From CAMEON01 sp963643175 (lineage in GTDB: Bacteria; Bacillota; Clostridia; Oscillospirales; CAG-272), in NCBI GenBank assembly GCA_963643175.1, contig CAVIJF010000023.1, forward strand, positions 1 to 26,008: 26,008 nucleotides of DNA. Direction: 5' to 3'. The position numbers and the translations under genes are program-made. Below the pieces are notes generated by a model that saw only the letters and a list, made by a program, of their open reading frames with translations, was not told where the DNA came from and searched no databases. The first letter of the stretch is position 1, and each line of letters starts with the position of its first letter. This document shows positions 16,165-24,531 of the stretch, in pieces.

Positions 16165-16192
16165 AAAAAAGTCCCGGAGACGGGGCTTTTTT
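16165..16192 (+). terminator. Rho-independent terminator of the tRNA cluster
   Basis: AAAAAAGTCCCG (from 16165) pairs with CGGGGCTTTTTT (to 16192) around the loop GAGA, with a G-T pair in the stem and six T at the end, 30 bp after the last tRNA. Confidence 0.88.
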
Positions 16193-16252
16193 GTGTTCTT
16201 CCGTGTTGCGGGGGAGGGGGAGACTCTTGAACTCCGTGGTGTGCCCGGCGGG

Positions 16253-16320
16253 GGCTTGACACCTGCGTTGCCGGATTATCTTGCCGCCCGGCACTTTTCG
16301 GGGGGGCTTGCCCCCCCCGG
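16253..16320 (+). repeat. Second intergenic repeat family, copy 1
   Basis: From GGCTTG (16253) to GGGGGGCT (16308) the sequence can be aligned nearly without gaps to 23523-23578: both hold CGTTGC, GGATTA, TGCCG, CCGG and CTTTT followed by a G run in the same order. It ends in a hairpin of seven G (16300-16306) and eight C (16311-16318). It lies between the tRNA terminator and the MATE stop and may also stop MATE transcription. Confidence 0.6.
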
Positions 16321-16333
16321 CACCGCACCCCGC

Positions 16334-17815
16334 TTACCTGTTTTCATATTTCATCCGGAATATATACCGGACAGTCGGCACCAGCAGAACCAGCGACGCA
16401 AGCAGCCATGCACCCGGGTCGCCGAAGCAGACAGCCGCAAAGGACGCCAGTGATGCCGACGCATCGGTCGCACCGCCGTTGACCAGCGCGGGAAGATAGG
16501 CGCAGATCAGTACCCGCGAGACAAGCTCCGCAACACCCGCCCCTAACACATAGCCAACCTTGGTGATGCCCTGCACGGCACTGCGGGTAACAATCAGAAA
16601 ACCGAGAATGAAGTAGAGAATAAAATCCACATACAGGTACGTGTTTCCGAACCGTACAGACGCCTCGGATATTTTGTCCTCACTCATAAAGATGTGCTGG
16701 TACGCGCCGCCGATCGAGAGCAGAAGCCCGGCGGCAAGACAGAATGTGTACATGATGAGCATAATCACCAGCGACTGCCCCGTGCCCTGCCGGATACGGC
16801 GGTAGTCGCTTTTCCCGTAATTCTGCGCGTTGAAGCCCAAAATGGCAGAGGCAAGCCCGTTGTACAGCGCCATGAGAAAATTTATCAGCTTGTTGGCGGC
16901 ACTGAATCCGTTCTGCGCCGGGGTGCCCGGCACCATGATGCCGCCCTCCGCTATGTCGAAACGGACAACCGCTCCCTGCATGACAATGATGCCGACCGCC
17001 AGAATGGAAAACTGCATTCCGAGCGGCAAACCCTGCCGCAGGTGCGCCAGCAGGGAAGCCCTGCCGACACGCCAGTCTGCGCGGCTGAGCCGCAGATCGG
17101 GGTAGCGGAGCAGGGTGTAGGCAAAGCAGCCGAGCATACTCAGCAGCTGTGCCAGCACGGTCGCAATGGCGGCACCGGCGGGCCCCATGCGGAAGGGAAC
17201 CAGAAACAGAATATCCAGCCCGACGTTGAGCAGCGTGGAGAAGATAAGGAACACCAGCGGCGTGACCGAATCTCCGAACGCGCGCAGAATGCCGCAGATG
17301 AAGTTGTAGCCCATCTGGGCAAGGATGCCGAGGAAAATGACAAGGCAATAGATGTAGGCGGCGTCGTACACGGTTCTGTTGAGCGGCGTGACGTTGATAA
17401 GCCCCAGCATCCACGGCAGGAGCAGAACCGACAGCCCGGTCAGCACGACGGATATGCCGAGCGACAGGTATATCTGCGTCGCAAAGGAGCGCCGCACGCC
17501 CTGCCTGTCACCTGCGCCGACACACCCGGCGGTCAGCACGGAGAAGCCCGCCGTACAGCCGAAGGCGAACTGCAGGAAGATAAAGGTCAGCGGAAAGGTG
17601 TCGTTGACGCCCGCGACTTCCTCTGCGGACAGCACCTGCCCGCAGATAACCGCGTCCGTCAGCACGTATATCTGCTGGAGCAGGTAGGAAATCATGATGG
17701 GTACGGCATAGCGCAGGATAACGCGCCACGGCGTGCCTGCCGTCAGATCGACCGGCTGGGCAAGCCGGCGGAGCAGGGATGTGCGCGTGCTGTTTTGCGG
17801 TTTGGTTGCATACAT
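16334..17815 (-). CDS. MATE family efflux transporter
   Basis: The 493-residue protein has about twelve membrane helices in two halves. The first half opens with LTAGTPWRVILRYAVPIMISYLLQQIYVLTDAVICG (about 24-59), the standard MATE start with Asp and Gln in helix 1-2, and the second with MQFSILAVGIIVMQGAV. MATE proteins export drugs, toxic cations or metabolites in exchange for sodium ions or protons. The substrate cannot be told. GGGAGGGG precedes the ATG, and a consensus promoter lies 36 bp upstream. It stands alone between the tRNA cluster and the arg operon, on the other strand from both. Confidence 0.9.
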   Translation of the reverse strand: MYATKPQNSTRTSLLRRLAQPVDLTAGTPWRVILRYAVPIMISYLLQQIYVLTDAVICGQVLSAEEVAGVNDTFPLTFIFLQFAFGCTAGFSVLTAGCVGAGDRQGVRRSFATQIYLSLGISVVLTGLSVLLLPWMLGLINVTPLNRTVYDAAYIYCLVIFLGILAQMGYNFICGILRAFGDSVTPLVFLIFSTLLNVGLDILFLVPFRMGPAGAAIATVLAQLLSMLGCFAYTLLRYPDLRLSRADWRVGRASLLAHLRQGLPLGMQFSILAVGIIVMQGAVVRFDIAEGGIMVPGTPAQNGFSAANKLINFLMALYNGLASAILGFNAQNYGKSDYRRIRQGTGQSLVIMLIMYTFCLAAGLLLSIGGAYQHIFMSEDKISEASVRFGNTYLYVDFILYFILGFLIVTRSAVQGITKVGYVLGAGVAELVSRVLICAYLPALVNGGATDASASLASFAAVCFGDPGAWLLASLVLLVPTVRYIFRMKYENR

Positions 17816-17850
17816 TTTCCAGTCCCCTCCCGGATTCGGAAATCGGCGGT

Positions 17851-17879
17851 ATTATAGCACGGTCGCCGCCCGTTGTCAA
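17851..17879 (-). promoter_or_regulatory. Consensus sigma-A promoter of the MATE gene
   Basis: On the minus strand TTGACA (17879-17874), 17 bp and TATAAT (17856-17851) match the consensus fully, with TGC before the -10. The 210 bp from here to the arg promoter hold no gene I can support. Confidence 0.88.
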
Positions 17880-18090
17880 TGCGTATTTCTCATGGAAACG
17901 CCCATGCCCGGCGGCTGCTTTTTGGGCAGAATCCGCGTTCCGGCACGGGAAAGCGCGGATTGCACCGGTGGGGCATGACCCGTATCGCCCGCCCTGCCGC
18001 CGCATCCCCCTTAAACTGCACAACAAACAGCCGATGCGTTCCGCAAAATACGGAAAAGATTACGATTTTCGGCTTTTTATTCTCTACGTA

Positions 18091-18119
18091 TTGCATTTTT
18101 ATTCCGAGTGTGCTACAAT
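18091..18119 (+). promoter_or_regulatory. Sigma-A promoter of the arg operon
   Basis: TTGCAT (18091-18096), a 17-bp spacer and TACAAT (18114-18119) with TGC before the -10. The start of transcription should be near 18126, inside the palindrome described next. Confidence 0.75.
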
Positions 18120-18120
18120 A

Positions 18121-18139
18121 TATTCATTATTCTGAATAA
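18121..18139. promoter_or_regulatory. Possible ArgR operator at the arg transcription start
   Basis: TTATTC-T-GAATAA (18127-18139) is a perfect inverted repeat, and TATTCA (18121-18126) with TGAATA (18133-18138) forms a second overlapping one. TGAAT and ATTCA are the half-sites of ArgR/AhrC boxes, but the order here is ATTCA then TGAAT, as in the inner halves of two neighbouring boxes. The place just after the -10 suits repression by arginine. Confidence 0.45.
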
Positions 18140-18177
18140 ACAGCGGACATAATCAGGAATGTGGGAGAAAATATGCA

Positions 18178-19131
18178 ATGAAGAAGGTATTCATAGACGG
18201 CAGCTCCGGCACGACCGGGCTGCGCTTGGCAGCGCGTCTGACGGAGCGGGCGGACATATCCCTGCTGACCCTGCCGGAAGCGGAGCGCAAGGATCCCGCC
18301 CGGCGGGCAGAGGCAATGGCAGCGGCGGACGCGGTATTCCTGTGCCTGCCGGATGCGGCGGCGCGGGAGGCGGTTGCCCTGCTGGGCGACGCCGACACCT
18401 TGGTGCTGGACACCTCCACGGCGCACCGCACGGCGCCCGGCTGGGTGTACGGGTTCCCGGAGCTGTCGCAGGCGCAGGAGGCGGCGGTGCGGACGGCACG
18501 GCGCATTGCGGTGCCGGGCTGTCATGCCAGCGGATTCATCGCGCTGGTCGCGCCGCTGGTACAGGCGGGCATTCTGTCGCCGGAGGCAAGGCTGTGCTGC
18601 CATTCGCTGACCGGGTACAGTGGCGGCGGCAAGAGCATGATAGCCGCCTACCGCGACCCGGCGCGCTCGCCGCTGCTGGATGCCCCGCGGCAATACGGAC
18701 TGATGCAGAACCATAAGCACCTGCCGGAAATGCAGCGCATGACCGGGCTGGCGGCGGCGCCCGCCTTCTGCCCCATTGTGGCGGATTTTTATTCCGGCAT
18801 GGAGGTGACGGTGCCGCTGTCCGTTGACTGGCTGGCGCCGGGGACGACCGCCGCCCGCATCCGGGAGGTATACGCCGAGACGTACAGCGGATACCCGCAG
18901 AACTCGCTGGTCGCCTGCCGCGACCTGTCCGAGGGCGGATTCCTGTCCGCCGCCGCGCTGTCCGGTCGGGACGATATGGCGGTGTGGGCTTACGGGGACG
19001 GCGACCGCATTCTCCTCTGCGCCGTCTATGACAACCTCGGCAAGGGCGCGTCCGGCGCGGCGCTGGAGTGCTTCAACCTTGCCATGGGGGAGGACCGCCT
19101 GCGCGGGCTTGAACTGGGACAGCAGGCATAA
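18178..19131 (+). CDS. argC: N-acetyl-gamma-glutamyl-phosphate reductase, type 2
   Basis: ArgC reduces N-acetylglutamyl phosphate to the semialdehyde with NADPH, the third step of arginine synthesis. The 317-residue length and MKKVFIDGSSGTTG (nucleotide-binding turn 8-14), LDTSTAHR and AVPGCHASGF with catalytic Cys115 mark the short type 2 form rather than the longer type 1. YSGGGKSMI and QNHKHLPEM follow. GGGAGA lies about 9-10 nt before the ATG. It is the first gene of the operon, and argJ starts 44 bp after its stop. Confidence 0.93.
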   Translation: MKKVFIDGSSGTTGLRLAARLTERADISLLTLPEAERKDPARRAEAMAAADAVFLCLPDAAAREAVALLGDADTLVLDTSTAHRTAPGWVYGFPELSQAQEAAVRTARRIAVPGCHASGFIALVAPLVQAGILSPEARLCCHSLTGYSGGGKSMIAAYRDPARSPLLDAPRQYGLMQNHKHLPEMQRMTGLAAAPAFCPIVADFYSGMEVTVPLSVDWLAPGTTAARIREVYAETYSGYPQNSLVACRDLSEGGFLSAAALSGRDDMAVWAYGDGDRILLCAVYDNLGKGASGAALECFNLAMGEDRLRGLELGQQA

Positions 19132-19175
19132 CAATCCATACAGAAACACGAATCGATGATTTGAAAGGGCAATAT

Positions 19176-20402
19176 ATGATGGAAAACAGTATTCAGACAA
19201 TCCCCGGCGGCGTTTGCGCCCCGGCGGGCTTTACCGCATCCGGCATCCACTGCGGCATCCGGAAGAACCGGAGCAAGCGCGACCTCTCCCTGCTGTACAG
19301 CGCCGTTCCGGCGCACGCGGCGGCGGTCTACACCACGAATCTGGTCAAGGGCGCCCCGCTGACCGTGACCAAGCGGCACATTGCGGACGGCATCGCGCAG
19401 GCTGTCATCTGCAACAGCGGCAATGCCAACACCTGCAACGCGAACGGCATTGAGATTGCCGAGCAGACCTGCGCTCTTGTGGGCAGTGCGCTGGGCATTC
19501 CGGCGGAAAACGTGGTGGTGGCATCCACCGGCGTTATCGGACAGCCGCTGGACATCACCCCCATCCGGGACGGCATCCCGGCGCTGGTCGCCGCGCTGGG
19601 CGACTGCTCAGACGCCGCCGCCGAGGGCATCATGACCACCGACACCAAGAAGAAGGAGATTGCCGTCAGCTTCCGCGTGGGGGACAAGGTATGCCGCATG
19701 GGCGGCATCGCCAAAGGCTCCGGCATGATTCACCCCAACATGGCGACCATGCTGGTATTCCTGACGACCGACTGCGCGGTCAGCGCCGCCATGCTTCACA
19801 AGGCACTTGCGGCGGACGTGACCGACACCTTCAACATGGTCAGCGTGGACGGGGACACCTCCACCAACGATATGGTCAGCATCCTTGCCAACGGATTGGC
19901 AGGCAACCCGGAAATCACGGAGGAAGGGGAGGATTTCGCGTCCTTCTGCCGTGCGCTGAACACCGTGACGGTCTGGCTGTGCCGCCGCATCGCCGGGGAC
20001 GGCGAGGGCGCAACGCGCCTGCTCCAGTGCCGGGTCAGCGGGGCTTCCGACCATGCAACGGCACGCACCGTTGCCAAGAGCGTGATATGCTCCTCGCTGG
20101 TCAAGGCGGCAATGTTCGGTGCGGACGCCAACTGGGGGCGTGTGCTGTGCGCCATCGGCTACAGCGGCGCACCGGTGGATGTCAGCCGGGTAGGGGTCGC
20201 GTTTGCGTCGGACAAGGGCAGCGTCACGGTGTGCCGCGACGGCGCGGGCGTTGATTTTTCGGAGGAGCAGGCAAAGCTGATTCTGTCCGAGCCGGAGGTG
20301 GATATTCTGGTGGATCTGAACGCCGGAACCGACAGTGCCGTGGCGTGGGGCTGTGACCTGACCTACGATTACGTGAAAATCAACGGCGATTACCGCACCT
20401 GA
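19176..20402 (+). CDS. argJ: Bifunctional ornithine acetyltransferase / N-acetylglutamate synthase
   Basis: ArgJ moves the acetyl group from N-acetylornithine to glutamate, which makes the acetyl cycle self-sustaining. The 408-residue precursor cuts itself before Thr191 in KGSGMIHPNMATML (180-193), and this Thr becomes the catalytic nucleophile. Other marks are CNSGNANTC (79-87), VASTGVIGQPL and the end in NGDYRT. Start at 19176 follows AAAGGGC with a normal spacing; ATG at 19179 is equally possible and TTG at 19161 is less likely because it precedes that site. Whether the enzyme also uses acetyl-CoA (bifunctional) is inferred from the absence of argA in the cluster. Confidence 0.93.
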   Translation: MMENSIQTIPGGVCAPAGFTASGIHCGIRKNRSKRDLSLLYSAVPAHAAAVYTTNLVKGAPLTVTKRHIADGIAQAVICNSGNANTCNANGIEIAEQTCALVGSALGIPAENVVVASTGVIGQPLDITPIRDGIPALVAALGDCSDAAAEGIMTTDTKKKEIAVSFRVGDKVCRMGGIAKGSGMIHPNMATMLVFLTTDCAVSAAMLHKALAADVTDTFNMVSVDGDTSTNDMVSILANGLAGNPEITEEGEDFASFCRALNTVTVWLCRRIAGDGEGATRLLQCRVSGASDHATARTVAKSVICSSLVKAAMFGADANWGRVLCAIGYSGAPVDVSRVGVAFASDKGSVTVCRDGAGVDFSEEQAKLILSEPEVDILVDLNAGTDSAVAWGCDLTYDYVKINGDYRT

Positions 20403-20425
20403 GAAGGAAAAGGAAGGGATAACTC

Positions 20426-21307
20426 ATGCTTGAGCAACAGATAAACGATACAGCCCCCCTCGACAACGCCCTGCGTGCCGGCGTGCTGGTGCAGGCACTG
20501 CCCTACATACAGGAGTACAGCGGCAAGGTCGTGGTGGTCAAGTACGGCGGGAACGCCATGATCAACGAGCAACTGAAGGATTCCGTCATGCGCGACCTGA
20601 TACTGCTGTCGCTTATCGGCGTGCGCGTGGTGCTGGTGCACGGCGGCGGACCGGAAATCACCGACCTGCTGAGCCGGATGGGTAAGGAGAGCCGCTTTGT
20701 CGGCGGTCTGCGCGTCACTGACCGCGAGACTGCCGAGGTGGCGCAGATGGTGCTGGCGGGCAAGGTAAACAAGTCGTTGGTGAATCTCATCGGCGTCAAG
20801 GGCGGGCGCGCCGTCGGACTTTGCGGTCTGGACGGCGGCATGATACGGGCGCGGATGCGGGACCCGGCACTGGGCTATGTCGGGGACATCACCGATGTGG
20901 ATGTGCGCCCGATTCTGGACGTGCTGGATCGGGGCTACATTCCGGTTGTGGCGACGCTTGGCTGTGACGCGGCGGGCAACGTCTACAACATCAACGCCGA
21001 CACGGCAGCCGCTCGCATTGCGGGGGAACTGCACGCGGAGAGCCTCATATCCATGACCGACATTGCGGGCATCCTGCGTGACCGGAACGATCCGTCCACC
21101 CTGCTCCCGGTCATCCGGGCGGACGAGGCGCCGGAGCTTATCCGGAACGGCGTCATCAGCGGCGGCATGATTCCCAAGGCGGAGTGTTGCATCAATGCCA
21201 TTGCGTGGGGCGTCCGGCGCGTGTTCATTATTGACGGACGTATTCCGCACGCCATCCTGATTGAGATGCTCACGGACGAGGGCATCGGCACCATGTTTAC
21301 AAAGTAA
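20426..21307 (+). CDS. argB: Acetylglutamate kinase
   Basis: ArgB phosphorylates N-acetylglutamate, the second step of the pathway and often the one inhibited by arginine. The 293 residues show VVKYGGNAM (Lys39), LVHGGGPEI (71-79), RFVGGLRVTD, NINADTAAARIAGEL and GVISGGMIPK near the end. The N-terminal extension of about 35 residues (the ...ALPYIQEYSGK segment) is the form seen in hexameric, arginine-sensitive kinases, so feedback inhibition is likely. GGAAGG lies upstream, and the gap to argJ is 23 bp. Confidence 0.94.
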   Translation: MLEQQINDTAPLDNALRAGVLVQALPYIQEYSGKVVVVKYGGNAMINEQLKDSVMRDLILLSLIGVRVVLVHGGGPEITDLLSRMGKESRFVGGLRVTDRETAEVAQMVLAGKVNKSLVNLIGVKGGRAVGLCGLDGGMIRARMRDPALGYVGDITDVDVRPILDVLDRGYIPVVATLGCDAAGNVYNINADTAAARIAGELHAESLISMTDIAGILRDRNDPSTLLPVIRADEAPELIRNGVISGGMIPKAECCINAIAWGVRRVFIIDGRIPHAILIEMLTDEGIGTMFTK

Positions 21308-21320
21308 GGGGGAGAACCGT

Positions 21321-22505
21321 ATGGATGTTCAGACAACCGACCGCACCTATGTGGCGAATACCTACAACCGCTTTCCGCTGACCGTTGTGCGCGGCAAGGG
21401 CTCCACCGTCTGGGACGCGGCGGGGCGGGCATATACCGACCTATCCACGGGTATTGCCGTCAACACCTTCGGCGTGGCGGATGACGCATGGCTTTCCGCC
21501 GTGACGGAACAGCTGGCAACCCTGCCGCATATGTCCAACCTGTACTATACGGCACCCTGCGCGGAGCTGGCAAAGCTGCTGTGCGAAAAGACTGGCATGA
21601 GCCGTGTGTTTTTCTCCAATTCGGGCGCGGAGGCGAACGAGTGCGCCATCAAGGTGGCGCGCCGGTACGCCGAGGCGCAGCGCGGCAAGGGTGCATACAC
21701 GATTGTCACGCTGGAAAACAGCTTTCACGGCAGAACCATCACGACGCTGGCGGCAACCGGGCAGGAGGTGTTCCACCGGGATTTCACGCCGCTGACCGAG
21801 GGCTTTGTCCATGTCCGCCCCGGAGACCTTGCCGGGCTGGAGCAGGTGCTGACCGAGCGGGACTGCGCCGCGCTGATGATGGAGCCGGTGCAGGGCGAGG
21901 GCGGCGTGGTGCCGCTGGATGCGGATTTCGTCCGCGGCGCGGCGGAGCTGTGCGCGGCGCACGGCGCGCTGCTGATTTTCGATGAGGTGCAGACCGGAAA
22001 CGGACGCTCCGGCATGCTGTATGCCTATATGCACTACGGCGTGACGCCCGACATTGTGACGACAGCCAAGGGACTGGCAGGCGGTCTGCCGCTGGGCGCA
22101 ACCCTGCTCGGCGCGCGGGTGCGCGACGTGCTGACGCCGGGCAGTCACGGCTCTACCTTTGGGGGCAATCCCGCCGCCTGCGCAGGCGCTGTCAGCATCC
22201 TGTCGCGGCTGGACGAGGCGACATTGGCAGGTGTGCGGGAGCGGTCGGACTACATCCGCGCCCGCCTGACCGGTGCGCCGGGCGTTCTGGAGGTCAGCGG
22301 CATGGGGCTGATGCTGGGTATCCGAACCGCGCGGGACGCGGGGGACGTCATCCGCGACTGCATGGAACGCGGGGTGCTGGTCATCCGTGCCAAGGAGCGG
22401 GTGCGGCTTCTGCCCGCACTGAATATTCCGATGGAGCAGCTTGCGGCAGCCATGGATGTGCTGTGCGCGGTGTGCGCGTCCGACGGAAAAAGCGAAGGAG
22501 AATGA
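21321..22505 (+). CDS. argD: Acetylornithine aminotransferase
   Basis: ArgD uses pyridoxal phosphate and glutamate to turn N-acetylglutamate semialdehyde into N-acetylornithine. The 394 residues carry FFSNSGAEANECAIKVARRY, the LENSFHGRT segment, LLIFDEVQTGNGRSG and TTAKGLAGGLPLGA with the cofactor-binding Lys250. Start at 21321 follows GGGGGAG and leaves a 13-bp gap to argB; an in-frame codon at 21261 would lie within argB. Related enzymes also serve lysine or succinylornithine pathways, but the operon fixes the role here. Confidence 0.94.
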   Translation: MDVQTTDRTYVANTYNRFPLTVVRGKGSTVWDAAGRAYTDLSTGIAVNTFGVADDAWLSAVTEQLATLPHMSNLYYTAPCAELAKLLCEKTGMSRVFFSNSGAEANECAIKVARRYAEAQRGKGAYTIVTLENSFHGRTITTLAATGQEVFHRDFTPLTEGFVHVRPGDLAGLEQVLTERDCAALMMEPVQGEGGVVPLDADFVRGAAELCAAHGALLIFDEVQTGNGRSGMLYAYMHYGVTPDIVTTAKGLAGGLPLGATLLGARVRDVLTPGSHGSTFGGNPAACAGAVSILSRLDEATLAGVRERSDYIRARLTGAPGVLEVSGMGLMLGIRTARDAGDVIRDCMERGVLVIRAKERVRLLPALNIPMEQLAAAMDVLCAVCASDGKSEGE

Positions 22506-22509
22506 GGCA

Positions 22510-23499
22510 ATGGGCAATCTGACAGGACGCGATTTTCTCAAGCTGCTGGACTACACCCCGGAGGAGATCGGGGAACTGCTGAATCTGGCGGCGGAGCTGA
22601 AGGAAAAAAAGAAGGCTAGCATTCCGCACCGCCTCTGTGAGGGCAAGCAGATTGCTCTGATATTTGAAAAGACCAGTACGCGCACACGCTGTTCCTTTGA
22701 GGTGGCGGCGCACGATCTGGGAATGTCCTGCACGTATCTGGATCCGTCCGGCTCGCAGATCGGGAAAAAGGAATCGATCGCGGACACGGCGCGGGTGCTG
22801 TCCGGAATGTTTGACGGCATTGAGTACCGGGGCTTCGGACAGGCGCTGGTGGAGGAGTTGGCGGCGTATGCGTCGGTTCCTGTCTGGAACGGTCTGACCG
22901 ACGAATTCCATCCGACGCAGATTTTGGCGGATTTCCTGACCCTGCGCGAGGCGTGCGGAAATCTGACCGGGCGCAAGCTGGTGTACATGGGGGATGCGCG
23001 TTTCAACATGGGGAACTCGCTGATGGTCGGCTGTGCCAAGATGGGAATGCACTTTGTCGCCTGCGCACCGGAGGCATACCTGCCCGCGCCGGCGTTGGTG
23101 GATACCTGCCGCGCCATCGCCGCCGGAACCGGCGGTTCTGTGGAGCTTGTGACCGATCCTGCCGCCGCTGTGCCGGGGGCGGACGCGGTGTACACCGACG
23201 TGTGGGTTTCCATGGGCGAGCCCGTGTCGGTCTGGGAGGAGCGGGTCGCCGCGCTGGCGCCCTATCAGGTTAACCGTGCCCTGATGGAGCAGGCGGGGGA
23301 GCAGGCGTATTTCCTGCACTGTCTGCCTGCCTATCATGACCGCAAGACTGCTGTCGGGCGCGAGATGTGCGACCGGTTCAACCGGGATGCCATGGAGGTG
23401 ACGGATGAGGTGTTCGAGTCCTCCCGTTCACTGGTATTCCGCGAGGCGGAAAACCGGATGCACACCATCAAGGCGGTGCTGGCGGCGACGCTGGCGTAA
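22510..23499 (+). CDS. argF: Ornithine carbamoyltransferase
   Basis: The enzyme joins ornithine and carbamoyl phosphate to give citrulline. The 329 residues contain the carbamoyl-phosphate site STRTR (56-60), HPTQ (134-137) and the ornithine-binding HCLPA (270-274), as well as YMGDARFNMGNSL and DVWVSMGE. Start at 22510 lies 4 bp after the argD stop and has AAGGAG upstream; the reading frame further upstream belongs to argD overlap. It is the last gene of the operon; argG and argH, needed to finish arginine, are not in the window. A catabolic (arcB) role is unlikely in this setting. Confidence 0.94.
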   Translation: MGNLTGRDFLKLLDYTPEEIGELLNLAAELKEKKKASIPHRLCEGKQIALIFEKTSTRTRCSFEVAAHDLGMSCTYLDPSGSQIGKKESIADTARVLSGMFDGIEYRGFGQALVEELAAYASVPVWNGLTDEFHPTQILADFLTLREACGNLTGRKLVYMGDARFNMGNSLMVGCAKMGMHFVACAPEAYLPAPALVDTCRAIAAGTGGSVELVTDPAAAVPGADAVYTDVWVSMGEPVSVWEERVAALAPYQVNRALMEQAGEQAYFLHCLPAYHDRKTAVGREMCDRFNRDAMEVTDEVFESSRSLVFREAENRMHTIKAVLAATLA

Positions 23500-23522
23500 A
23501 GGGATTTCGCTCCGGCGGCACC

Positions 23523-23655
23523 GGCTTGCTTTGACGTTGCGGGATTACCCTGCCGTCCCGGTGCTTTTAAGGGGGGCTGGTACCCTGCCGTTTTCGGCTG
23601 ACCTTACGGCTTGCGGTGCCGGAAGGGGTGCCTGCACCCTGCCGTTTCCGGTTTG
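23523..23655 (+). repeat. Second intergenic repeat family, copy 2, with partial internal copies
   Basis: 23523-23578 aligns with 16253-16308. The block ACCCTGCCGT plus a CGG-type end occurs three times here (from 23547, 23582 and 23636), so the copy looks expanded or decayed. It fills the first part of the 590 bp without a gene after argF. No open frame with a ribosome binding site was seen. Confidence 0.55.
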
Positions 23656-23661
23656 CCCCGA

Positions 23662-23758
23662 CCTCGTATAAACCTTCTACCCCCATCCCCCCGTCCCCCT
23701 TCCCCAGCGGGGAAGGGGGGGTTTTTAGTTTGTTTTGCCGGGGGCTACGCCCCCGGCC
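23662..23758 (-). repeat. GC-rich dispersed repeat, copy C, inverted
   Basis: Read on the minus strand this has the same order as copies A and B: hairpin with arms GCCGGGGGC and GCCCCCGGC (23757-23737), link AAAACAAACTAAAAA, a second hairpin with arms CCCC-TTCCCC type, then four G runs of 4, 5, 6 and 5 (23705-23680) with 2-nt loops. It faces copy B head to head. Confidence 0.75.
23695..23726 (+). terminator. Likely terminator of the arg operon, inside repeat copy C
   Basis: CCCCCTTCCCC (23695-23705) pairs with GGGGAAGGGGG (23709-23719) around loop AGC, followed by two G and five T. It is 195 bp after the argF stop. The second hairpin of the repeat thus works as a terminator sequence on the plus strand. 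Confidence 0.6.
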
Positions 23759-23864
23759 CCCCTACATCTGCGCCGAACGGAGCACTGCGCACCGGGCGGC
23801 TTACGGCACCCGGAGGGGGATTGCCCCGGCGTTCCCGGCAAACCGCCCGTCAGCCAGCAAACCT

Positions 23865-24070
23865 CCCGGCACGAACGCGGGGTTGAAAGGGGCTCCCCTT
23901 GAGTCAGAGCCGCGCGGGCGCAGTCGCGGGGTTGCAAGGGGCGAAGCCCCTTGCAAAGAAAACTAAAATCCTCCCCTTCCCCAGCGTGGGAAGAGCGCTC
24001 TTCGAGCGGGGGTCGGGGGGATGGGGGCAAAAAGTTCATGCAAGGGCAGGGCGAACCGGCAACGCCGGGA
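23865..24070 (+). repeat. GC-rich dispersed repeat, copy B, with a truncated extra copy
   Basis: The full part (23921-24070) matches copy A in order and in much of its sequence: GCGCAG-CGCGGGGTTG, hairpin arms TTGCAAGGGGC (23932-23942) and GCCCCTTGCAA (23946-23956), CTAAAA, CCCCTTCCCC, three G runs of 5, 6 and 5 (24008-24027) and a TGCA/CCGG tail. Just before it, 23865-23903 repeats the beginning (CTCCCGGCACGAACGCGGGG, then a diverged hairpin) as a truncated copy. It ends 22 bp before the rrf2 stop. Confidence 0.75.
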
Positions 24071-24091
24071 AAAAACCTCAAAAAAAGCAAG

Positions 24092-24517
24092 TCAGATAAT
24101 GTAATCTCCGCCGCTCGGCGTATCCAGCAGATCGGCAAGCGTAATGCCGTCAAAGTAGGCGGCGGTCATGTCATAGAACTTCTTCCACATGGGCAGCGTG
24201 CGGCAGGCGGCGGCACGGCTGCATCCGCCCGCATCGCAGGAGAGACAGGCAACCGGGGCAAGATCTCCCTCGGTCAGCCGCAGAATGTCCCCGATGCGGA
24301 TCTCCGCCGGCTCCCGGCGCAGGCAGTAGCCGCCGCCGCGCCCGTGAATGCCTTCCACCATGCCGGCGCCGGTCAGAAGCGGCATAATCTGCTCAATGTA
24401 CTTGAGCGATATTTCCTGCCGCTGAGCAATCTGCCGCAGGGGAACGTATCCCGTGCCCCGATGCTCCGCCATATCCAGCAGAACCCGGATGGCATAACGT
24501 CCGCGCGTTGAAATCAT
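24092..24517 (-). CDS. Rrf2 family transcriptional regulator (CymR/IscR-like)
   Basis: The 141-residue protein has the Rrf2 winged helix: MISTRGRYAIRVLLDMAEH, VPLRQIAQRQEISLKYIEQIMPLL as the recognition part, and GRGGGYCL as the wing. Four Cys follow in a group, Cys91-x2-Cys94-x4-Cys99-x5-Cys105, which could hold an iron-sulphur cluster as in IscR. CymR-type cysteine regulators usually lack such a group. AAGGAGG precedes the ATG and overlaps the stop of the mnmA remnant. As the last gene of a cysK operon it probably controls cysteine or Fe-S genes, including its own operon (see the palindrome at 25860). Confidence 0.9.
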   Translation of the reverse strand: MISTRGRYAIRVLLDMAEHRGTGYVPLRQIAQRQEISLKYIEQIMPLLTGAGMVEGIHGRGGGYCLRREPAEIRIGDILRLTEGDLAPVACLSCDAGGCSRAAACRTLPMWKKFYDMTAAYFDGITLADLLDTPSGGDYII

Positions 24518-24531
24518 GGCAATTTCCTCCT

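Noticed and set aside
16694..17857. Plus-strand frame of 387 codons opposite the MATE gene
   Set aside because: Antisense to a clear MATE protein; very rich in Gln, Arg and His, as expected of a reversed membrane protein gene.
23662..24070. An insertion sequence between the inverted repeat copies
   Set aside because: No transposase frame and no clear target duplication; kept only as a finding about repeats.
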